Assembly: GCA_000827325.1 (NCBI GenBank)
Contig: KN832880.1
Coordinates: 1,158,803-1,222,802 of the forward strand
DNA length: 64,000 nucleotides
Direction of reading: 5' to 3'
DNA from: Oidiodendron maius Zn
Taxonomy: Eukaryota; Ascomycota; Leotiomycetes; Myxotrichaceae
The position numbers and the translations under genes were made by a program. This document shows positions 55,841 through 64,000 of the stretch, piece after piece; within the stretch, counting starts at the first letter, position 1; each line of letters opens with the position of its first letter. The notes below the pieces were generated by a model. That model worked only from the letters and a program-made list of their open reading frames with translations. It had not been told where the DNA came from and did not search any database.

Positions 55841-57419
55841 ATGCGAGACGATCAAAGCCTATCTATCAAGGGTCTCCATGCCATAATTATTGGTGCTGGT
55901 TTTGGCGGGCTATCATCCGCTATCGAGCTGGCGCGACTAGGAGCCACTGTCCAAGTATTCGAATCATCTACGGATTTGAGTAAACAAGGTGAGATCTCAA
56001 AAACTCCAACAAAGATGCGCAAGAAAGTATCATTTATTCATGTATCAATATCAGGTGATGTTATCCGATTCGAAGCCAATGCATCCAGGGTAATGCAACC
56101 ATGGGGCAATGTGCTAGACGAGGCTGTAAGAGCAGCGTCGCCATTGGATAACTTGACGATCCTAGACAAAGGAGGGAGAGTGTTTTTGGAACAGCCGTTG
56201 GAAACAGTATTCGAAGGGTATCCCAACGTCTATGTTAATCGAGGCCACGTCCAGCGGTTAATGCTCGATTATGCTGTCTCTCTAGGTATTGAAGTGAACC
56301 TGGGAGCGCGGGTTACTCGAGTTTTCGAGACTGACGTCTCGGCGGGGGTGCAGATCGACGACAAGTTGCATGAAGCCGATTGCGTGATTGCCGGGGATGG
56401 CGTCCGGAGTACGGCTAGAGCCTTGGTCACCGGATTGACCGATCGCCCTAAGAAGAGCGGCTACGCCATATACCGAACATGGTTTCCGCTAGAGGTACTC
56501 CGAGGGGATAGTGTAGTGGAAGGTATTGCAAAAAGTAAGCGGCCGATATGCAAGATTTGGATTGCTCCAGAGGCCCACGCTATCCTTACTACAAATGTCA
56601 ATATGCAGGCTGGAACTTGCTTCCTGACGCACAAGGCGGGTCACTTATCATTTCGTACACGAATCAACCTGCAATTGGACACTTCTAACTCGAATCCATC
56701 TGCAGGACTTATCAGACATGCACGAGGATTGGAATCAGCGCGGCAACATTCAAGACATGCTAGCCGATGTTGAAGGGTGGGATCCTGAACTTCTCCATAT
56801 CATCCAACATATTCCACCCGATAGTCTCATCGATTTTAAGATGCTCTGGCGAGATCCCGTCAAAAAGTGGGTATCGGAAAAGGGACGTATCTGCCTGGTT
56901 GGCGACGCCGCCCACCCGCATCTTCCTACCGCCGGCACAGGGGCGGCGCAAGCCTTCGAGGATGCCGCCACAATCGGAACCTTGATGCAGAAATCTATGG
57001 AAAAATCGGGTAATGCCCCGGATATTCCCGTTGTATTTGGGGCTTACGAGAGACTAAGGTAAGAGATCCAGCCGCATGATTAGACCCTATCAGTGATTGG
57101 TAGTAGATATGAACGTACGAGTTTGACACAACGCATGGGTTGGGAAACTCGACATATATGGCACCAGACAGACTGGGATGCTGTTGCGAAGGATCCCAAC
57201 TATCTAAAAATGCCGCAGCCTGCATGGTTGCTGGGACATGATGCGAGAAACTATGCAAAGGAAAACTTCGAGGCAGTCATCCATCATTTGCAGGAGGGAA
57301 CGCCATTTACGTCAAAGAACGTGCCGGAAGGCCACGTACATGAAGAATGGACAGTCGAAATGTTACTCGCAAATGAAGGACAGGTCGTGGATGAGAACTT
57401 CTACAAGGTGAGAGATTGA
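55841..57419 (+). CDS. FAD-dependent monooxygenase, salicylate-hydroxylase-like
   Basis: Group A flavoprotein hydroxylase using NAD(P)H and O2 on an aromatic ring. Exons 55841-55988, 56055-56654, 56716-57058 and 57107-57419 give 467 residues. It has the dinucleotide motif IIGAGFGG near residue 16, the DG motif CVIAGDGVRS, and the FAD-ribityl motif GDAAHPHLPTAGTGAAQAFED. The C-terminal LTQRMGWETRHIWHQTDWD is typical of the salicylate hydroxylase/FAD-binding-3 group in fungal clusters. The second intron has two possible donors, 56640 and 56655, both keeping frame; 56655 was taken for its better GTA start and the CTAAC branch at 56686. Enzymes of this kind hydroxylate phenols, and salicylate-type members do so with loss of the ring carboxylate, which would suit an alkylresorcylic acid from the type III PKS. 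The substrate is inference. Confidence 0.9.
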
Positions 57420-58508
57420 TAACTAGGTTGAAAGAGCGGAGAGGCGTATCCTACAACTAAACTATTCCATCCTCGGTTGCGAATTATCTTAACTGACAAG
57501 ATATTTTCTGTCCAAACAACACCATTCCCTAGACGTGATAATCACGGTGAAAACGACCGACTTTGCTGCTGAACCTGCAGCTTACGTACAGTACAGTAGT
57601 CTTACTTTTGGCAATGAGTGATAATGCCGATAACACGCAGGGGTCGACAAAGTAGTGGAACGTTATGATGGCCAAGTGCCTAGGTTCTTGAATAACAGCA
57701 CTCTTTCGGAAACGTGCCGTACCTTGGCTACAGCTAAAGGATTTGTGGTAGGGGGATGGCCATTGCACGAGCTTTTTTGAAACTGTGCCCCAATATCCGA
57801 ATACGACGACAGTCGGCACAACTAGGATTGGGCACTCTTTTGAAAAAAACTGCAGGCGGACAGCATCATTACCCCGGCCATATGCACAAGAGTATAACAA
57901 AAGTAACTCAGTGGCATGGTAAAACGGGTAAACAATGTGTCGACACGACACCCTGTGTCACATACCAAGAAAGGACTAAGAAATATATAAGCTTCGGACT
58001 TGTGTTCTGCATCAAGTAGCCCGGCCGTCGTGCCGCGCCCGCGCCGCACGGATAATGTTCATGGTTGCAGGATGTCAGACGTGCAGCAGAGCGCTTGGTT
58101 GCGAAGTTGCGGGGTTATTAGTGCAACGCAAGTTTATCATGGATATTATCACTAGAAGGAAGTGTGACACCTATACGCTAAAGATATCAAGTGTATCAAA
58201 GAGCTGTGTGCATATCTGCCGAAACTAAAAGGCACTGCCACAGCTGGGTTGACTGATATGCTTCTGCCCTTATACCTGATTGGATCGTACTACCTGACTA
58301 CATAATAATTTATGACAATTCTATTGGTTATGTGCTGTTATCATTTAAACAACGATGGTTGGTCATCAGATGCGTGGACGATAAAATATCCAATTTCTAT
58401 CAAAGTTGTGGCCGAATTTGATGTCACGTTTTTTTACGTTGATTCTGATCGTCCTTACCGTATCTAAAAAGGAGATCATCTATACGGTGTAGTAACCCTG
58501 TCGTGATA
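57420..58508. other. Convergent intergenic region
   Basis: About 1.1 kb between the ends of the monooxygenase and type III PKS genes. Overlapping open frames at 57529-58049 occur on both strands and have no domain. A short GC-rich patch is at 58017-58050. Confidence 0.45.
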
Positions 58509-59756
58509 TCAGTTATCGCGGCATCGTCTAAGGATAGCCATCTCAGTTGCCAAACCAGGTCCAAACGCTACAGCAACAACGTCATCTTTTCCCTGTCCCA
58601 TTTTCCTCAATATATCCAACACACATAGTACTGTTGGGCTTCCGCTATTTCCTCTCGTCTTGTAGATCTGTCGAGTGGCCCTCATCTGCTCTTCCGTCAG
58701 ATCCAGCTCTTCCTTGACGCTGTCAATGATAGCTATTCCACCGGGATGTAATGCAAAGTCAAGGTCACGTATGCTGAGGTCATGTTGGCCAGTCTTCTCC
58801 CGGTACCGACCGAAGCACCGATCAAAGAGAGGCGGGACCGATTTCTTCGTAAGATCAGGGACCTGTTTACTAATGATGCTCGTGTAGCCTGTGGGTCTGA
58901 TCACGGCACCCATATTGTGCACAGTTCCTGGAGTGACGGTACGTTCCCAGTCGATCAACTGGAACTTGGCCTGGTCCTCGTCATCCAGTCCATACTTATT
59001 GCACAAGATAAAGGCGGCTGCCCCATCACTGAAGAGAGACCCAGCAATGTCCATATTCTCCTCGTCGGTGGACGCTTCTGCCTCAGCATAAAAGTGCCTT
59101 GAGTACGGGGTGTTCAGTTCGCAAGAGAAACACAAGATTCGCGCAGGCTTCTTAAGGAGCTCGGCAGCCAATGCGACTTCTGCCGCCACACGCATGACAC
59201 TCATGCTCCCCGCACAACCCACACCCTGTAGTAAGATCTGCTCGACATCGTAACTGAGGCCGAGCTGACGGGCCACATGAAAGTCGTAACCTGGAAAAGT
59301 CTGGACGCCGCCATTGACGGAGACAGTGTGCGTGATGTCTTCGGCAGCATCGCCACCCCATTCACGCAAAGCCTTCCGACACGCTTGAGCGGCCACATCA
59401 ACGCCGTGTTTGCGGAAAAAGCTATCTAGGTCAGCGATACTTGGAATCTCTTGCTGGCAGCAGAATCCGGTTTCCAAGTTCAACGTGGATGCACGAGTAT
59501 CAATGCCGCTGTTGTGAACAAGCCTAAGCAGCTTATTCAGACTAGCATGCGTTTTGTTAGCGGATTCATTAATTATTAGACTCACTTACACTGGTTTCTC
59601 AGTATCATGGAACCTCTTAGCTAGATTGCTAAATTTTTCAGGGGTATGCAAGTAGGGAGGATACTGAGAACCTAATCCAGTGATCCAAAGCTCTGGGCAT
59701 AGTGAGGGCAATGTTGCCGTCTTGGTTCCACCGTTTATTGCGCCGATTGATCCCAT
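58509..59756 (-). CDS. Type III polyketide synthase
   Basis: Homodimeric chalcone-synthase-fold enzyme that extends an acyl starter with malonyl-CoA and cyclises it, without an ACP of its own. Two exons, 59590-59756 and 58509-59541, with a 48-bp intron (59542-59589), give 399 residues, the family length. The catalytic triad is complete: Cys165 in QGVGCAGS, His321 in FALHPGG and Asn354 in TRGNSGSPT. The C-terminal loop [10 protein letters not shown] matches the conserved GFGPG element with Ala for the first Gly. Known fungal members make alkylresorcinols, resorcylic acids and pyrones from long acyl starters. Lying about 4.5 kb from a highly reducing PKS that lacks a release domain, it most likely takes that chain as starter. 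It is divergent from the O-methyltransferase gene across 1.6 kb. Confidence 0.95.
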
Positions 59757-61384
59757 TGCAGCGTATTCATTTAGATTCTAGACTGAGACGGCCGGTTATG
59801 AAACTTGAGTAACCAAGGAACCCCTATCATTTTACAGTCGTCTAGTAGTTTAAAAGATAAGAAGTTAACCCCCACCCATCAGATAAGGTAAAATCGCCGT
59901 ATGGCATGCATTTACTTCATGCACTACCTAGGTGGCTAAATACAACTATGTGGTAAGATTACTCTGATAAGCCTCCTTAGAAAACCATAGGGCAGAAGAA
60001 AAATATGTGCAGTTATTGTACGAAATACGATGAATGCCTTGCAGGCAATTAGTGCTCACCGAGTTGCCCTGCGTTAGTTAGAGGAGCTTCTGCACATGAC
60101 ATGTTGCGCAGCTGAGGTAGAAAGCGGAAATAATGCGGCGAATTTCATTCCCTGCACGGTTAGATAAGGTATCATTCTCCGTGTTACGGGGAGGAACTTC
60201 TGCATATGCAGTGTCAGGCATGGTTGGTAGAAAGCAGAGAAAATGCCGAGGGCTACAGTCCCTGTACGCGAAAATGGGTCTCCCCAAAATGGTAATTTTT
60301 ATATTGTAGCGATTATTAAATAATGTCGAATAAAGTATTGGGACTAGCAAGTAGCAAATATAACTAAAGGTCTCTGCGTATCAGCATGCCTGCATGGATA
60401 TGTGCTCTCCCTGTCTGGTTACCACCTTCCAACCACCGCCGGAAGTATTGTTCCCTGGATTAGTTGTTACGTACTGGATACCTAGAAGTATGAAGAGATG
60501 CTGGGGGAGTGGCCGAGCACCTCTCCATAGGTTTGATACATACTGTATCTCCATCTATATACGTTATATGGTTGCAGCGTTGCGGAGTCATTAGTAATTA
60601 TAACTGGATGGCGTGAGTGAGAAAGGGACGAGAGGTTGGTCTCAAATTGAACTAGTCATACGCTCTCGCATTAATCATTCTTAGTATAGTTGTAGATATG
60701 ATAACGGATAATATAGATAACTACTCTTTCAGTCGAAGGAAGTGCGAAATTAGTCACAAGCTTGATGTCTACTAATTTTAGTGTCTTGGGTCGGCAAAGG
60801 GAGGAGTGAGCCAAGTTTACCTTTCAAGTTGCTTCGCTATTCTACATCTTCGTAAGTGGTAGCACAGTGGGCAAATCTAGAAGTACCTGGTATTTAGTGT
60901 GGTTTGTTAGAAGGTATAAGTAAAATTACTCGATAAGAGAGAATGGTATTATACTAGTCGTTAGTTGAACCAGCCATGACCAGGGTAAATCCACCATACT
61001 CCATATAGTAGAAGAGGGTATAACTAAAAAAAACCTTCGACCTTTTAGCCACTGTACCCTGTGACAATAGCCGCATTCGTAGGCACAAGAGCATTCTTCG
61101 CCTCTTACTTTAAAGGGTATATCTATTCCTCGATTACCTAGTTAGCGTAGCCTCTAATAATGTGCAATCAACCAGATCCCGGCTGGGTTGAAGCACGCTC
61201 ACTTTACAACTTGGCTGAAGTACACCTTCAAGCTTTTTCTCCTCGTCTTTATCTTTAGATATTCTCCTGCCAAAACCCTCCAAAACATACTCCTACATCA
61301 AACTGAACTTCGTCTCCGCCATCTGTAGAACTTGAGCATTAGCTGTTTGTCTTTTAATTGCTTATTTCGGCTTTCCTTGTCAAA
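59757..61384. other. Divergent region between type III PKS and O-methyltransferase
   Basis: 1.6 kb holding both promoters. A CGGCCG palindrome at 59789-59794, 33 bases before the PKS start codon, could be a Zn2Cys6 site. An imperfect duplication of about 110 bases lies at 60081-60271. No gene was seen. Confidence 0.5.
60081..60271 (+). repeat. Imperfect direct duplication, period 110 bp
   Basis: The stretch beginning GAGGAGCTTCTGCACATG at 60081 recurs as GAGGAACTTCTGCATATG at 60191, and both copies go on through GGTAGAAAGC and a TCCCTGnACG. The copies differ at roughly a quarter of positions, many of them C/T or G/A. Confidence 0.6.
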
Positions 61385-62798
61385 ATGGACGCGCTTATTG
61401 CTCAAGTAAAAGCTCTTGCTAACACAGCCGATGAGGCCGACCACAAAAAGCTACTTGAAACTCTTCGTGGCCTCTTATACTCTCTTGAAACACCCCAGGA
61501 CTCGGCTAATAGAATTATGTACCTTGTACAAACTTATCCTAACTTCTTTGCCTTATTGCTTTGCACTAACATCTCAGCAGTATATGCAGGTTGCAGTAGT
61601 TCGTATTGGTTGCGACCTTCAGCTATTCAATATGCTTGTCGAGAATCCAAATCCAATGACTATTGACAGTCTGTCGCAAAAGACTGGTGCAGCGCCAACA
61701 CTTTTGGGTAAGTATTTATATTAAAAATCGACCTGTACTATGAACAAAGCTAACAACAGTAATGTACAGGCCGTATCTTGCGTTACCTGGCTTCAATTGG
61801 TTGCATCAAGGAGACAGATCAGGACACCTTTACTAAGAACAATGTTACTGAGGCACTCGCAATTCCTGGATTCCAAGGTGGCATATATCACAAGTAAGTA
61901 TACAATTTTTATTATAATATGGTATTAATTTTAACAAATTGCAGCTTTGACACTCTGGGCCCTCCTATCCAAGCCCTCCCTGACTTCTTGAAAGAACACA
62001 AATATCAAGATATTTCAAATGTCCTTGACGGTCCACTCCAAAAGGCCTGGAATACAGACTTGCCATCTTTTATGTGGATTCAAACCAAGCCAGAGAATTT
62101 TGCTAATTTCAATCAATATATGGCTGTCCAACGCCTCGGCATGCCTACTTGGCTTGATGTCTATCCATGGCAAGCAAAAGCAAAGGGTCTAAAGCTCGAT
62201 CAGACCCTTTTTGTTGATCTCGGCGGCGGAATTGGACATCAGAGTCTTGCTTTAAGAGAGAAGTTGCCCGAATTGCCTAACAAGATCATTTTGCAAGATA
62301 TACCTGTAACTTTGCGTCATGCTATCAAGCACCCGGGCATCGAGGTTATTGCACATGACTTCTTTCAGCCACAAGTTATAACAGGTGAGATCATTTCTTG
62401 TACTACAATCCTCTTGCCTAAATTCACAGAGAAACAAACAGAACAGAGTACAGCAATACTAATATATACTGCTTTCCTTAGGAGCAAGAATATATTACAT
62501 GCGCAACATTATGCACGACTACCCTGATGACAAAGCTATAATTATATTAAAGAATACAGCCGCAGCACTTGGTCCAGACTCTGTTATCTTGATAGATGAC
62601 ATGATTATTCCTAACACTGGTGCCCACTGGGAAGCAACTCAGCTTGACATGACTATGTTAACTGGAGCAAGTGCAGCAGAGAGGACGAGGGACCAATGGT
62701 TTGCTCTTGCGGAAAAAGCAGAACTGAAGATCAATAAGATCTACCAATACACGGCTAGTCTACACGATAGTATTATAGAGTGCGTAGCTTTAAGATAA
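61385..62798 (+). CDS. SAM-dependent O-methyltransferase
   Basis: Transfers a methyl group to a phenol oxygen. Five exons, 61385-61525, 61581-61707, 61770-61893, 61945-62384 and 62482-62798, with introns of 51-97 bp, give 382 residues. An N-terminal winged-helix dimerisation region (AVVRIGCDLQLFNML, then TLLGRILRYLASIGCI after splicing) is followed by the SAM-binding motif VDLGGGIGHQ at 221-230. KIILQDIP and the catalytic His289 in YMRNIMHDYPDDKA come next, the layout of fungal class II O-methyltransferases of aromatic polyketides. The C-terminal LTGASAAERTRDQW is also typical. It is divergent from the type III PKS, so it probably methylates the ring made by that enzyme or after hydroxylation by the flavoprotein. 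Confidence 0.93.
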
Positions 62799-63915
62799 AG
62801 GTCACAAGATATATATTTTTCTAGTGATGTGGAAAGCCGGGCAAACCATAAATTAAAGCTGCCTGCTGGGAGCCATTGATCTTAACCTTGCATGAGCTGC
62901 CTTAGCAGTTGGAAGGAAAACGACGACTGCCTTTGGATTTTGTTATGATCTGTTGCTATTTCTCAATTTTCTTGTTTTTCTAGGCGTTTTAGAAAAAAAA
63001 TTGTAAATCGATCGATCATTGTCTTGGCGACGTAACATCATCAAAGGGCTACAATCGCTCGCTGCTTGAGCGATAAGATAAATCTAATACCAAATGCACG
63101 GATAAGATCTCAGAAAATCGTCGAGTACGGTTCAATACCAATCATTTCAAATCTTACAGCGTGGGGTTTTCCTGAGCACGCAGAGTTGGGCTTTACGAAC
63201 CAGCTTCTCAGGCCATGATGTTAATGTATGACTAATGTTATGGGTATCCAATTACAAGTACTCTCGGAACATGGGTAAGAAGTACATGGATTGGGGTAAA
63301 TACGCCGCGCGCGGCCTAAATAACTTGCAGGACTCACCGCGCGGCGACCTCTCCTGCAGGACATCGCGCGCGCGGCCTCTTCTGCAAGACTCACCCCGCG
63401 CGGCCTTTCCTGCAGGACGGATCCAGACCCCGCCTGTTGGCCTGGATGCTCATTTGCGCGCGGCTTGTGAATTAGACTAAAGCAGTCTCAAGCAACTGAG
63501 ATACAGCACTATCCCGCCCTCCCATGCCTAAATATGAGTACTCCACTTTCGGCGGCTTAGACAGCCTAACTAGGAAAATTGAGCAAAGCAGATTTCCGGG
63601 ACAATGATAGGATGCTTGGAGCATAACATTCCTCTTTCTAGTTAGAGTAATCTGAGCTGAAAAGCGGAAGTGTACGTTTAAGCATGGGTGGGATCGTACC
63701 TTGGTGAACTCGGATCTGAGTTTGTGAAACAAGAATGCAATTACCGATTCCCGGAACTGGTCGGGCCAAAGAGTTATGAATAAATGTAGACACTGTGTAG
63801 TATAAAATAAATGACATCTTGGCTCTACGAAAACTCAATCTTCACATTCCATATCTGAGCTTCTTTAGAACCCAAAACATAAAGATCCATCCTTACTATC
63901 AACGATAAAATCACA
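62799..63915. other. Intergenic region with GC-rich repeat
   Basis: About 1.1 kb between two plus-strand genes. It contains the GC-rich tandem repeat at 63326-63416; the rest shows no gene. The last 100 bases are the promoter and leader of the dehydrogenase gene. Confidence 0.5.
63326..63416 (+). repeat. GC-rich tandem repeat of about 28 bp, three copies plus part
   Basis: Units start with TGCAGGAC or TGCAAGAC at 63326, 63355, 63383 and 63411, each followed by a (C)GCGCGCGGCC-type block and a CCTCTTC-type end. A fourth unit breaks off after TGCAGGAC. It is far richer in CpG than the surrounding AT-rich DNA. Confidence 0.75.
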
Positions 63916-64000
63916 ATGGCAGCCAGCTCTGTTGTACTTATTCTTGGATCTGGACCTAGGGTCGGTGCCTCCGTCGCTAAGAAATTCGCCAGCAATGGCT
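63916..64000 (+). CDS. Short-chain dehydrogenase/reductase, N-terminal part (runs off right edge)
   Basis: From the ATG at 63916, 28 residues are visible: MAASSVVLILGSGPRVGASV followed by AKKFASNG. The glycine-rich G-x-G-x-x-x-G loop right after a hydrophobic first strand is the cofactor-binding start of a classical short-chain dehydrogenase. It follows the O-methyltransferase in the same direction and may be another cluster member. Catalytic residues lie outside the window. Confidence 0.7.
   Translation, partial: MAASSVVLILGSGPRVGASVAKKFASNG

Noticed and set aside
1-64000. tRNA, rRNA and CRISPR arrays
   Set aside because: No cloverleaf with a T-loop motif, no rRNA-like stretch and no regularly spaced repeats were seen; CRISPR is not expected in a fungal nuclear genome.

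Overview
The window looks like nuclear DNA of a filamentous ascomycete (Pezizomycotina). The genes carry short 46-131 bp introns with GT..AG ends and CTAAC/CTGAC-like branch points. The families are typical of these fungi: Zn2Cys6 regulators, DUF6594 membrane proteins, an ABCC transporter, GH71, and fungal polyketide synthases. A leotiomycete or related lineage is possible, but the sequence alone does not settle it. All gene models were spliced by hand, and every complete multi-exon model closes in frame.

Left part (1-21 kb) is gene-poor and partly decayed. It holds a Zn2Cys6 regulator cut by the window edge, a secreted SnoaL-like protein, an ankyrin remnant, a small secreted protein with a perfect four-fold 12-residue repeat, a protein with a retropepsin-like DTG motif, and two DUF6594 membrane proteins. 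It also holds the wreck of a single-pass membrane protein gene and an intact serine beta-lactamase-like gene.

Middle part (21-42 kb) holds an eight-exon, 1463-residue ABCC exporter, a possible RNase III-like/dsRNA-binding protein, and a decayed GH71 alpha-1,3-glucanase whose stop codons fit C-to-T change. It continues with a short DNA element with inverted repeats, a complete Zn2Cys6 regulator behind a 9-bp palindrome, a small secreted protein, a HAK-type potassium transporter and an arrestin-like adaptor with PY motifs.

Right part (44-64 kb) is the main find: a secondary-metabolite cluster around two different polyketide synthases. A complete highly reducing PKS (KS-AT-DH-MT-ER-KR-ACP, 2511 residues, no release domain) sits about 4.5 kb from a type III PKS (399 residues, Cys165-His321-Asn354). 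Around them lie an NAD(P)-dependent reductase, an unrecognised four-helix membrane protein, a salicylate-hydroxylase-like FAD monooxygenase, an O-methyltransferase, and the start of a short-chain dehydrogenase cut by the right edge. The likely logic is that the HR-PKS builds a reduced, C-methylated chain. The type III PKS takes it as starter and closes an alkylresorcinol, alkylresorcylic acid or pyrone ring. The flavoenzyme then hydroxylates (perhaps with decarboxylation) and the methyltransferase caps a phenol. The pairing has a precedent in fungal alkylresorcinol pathways, but this tailoring set is not one I recognise.
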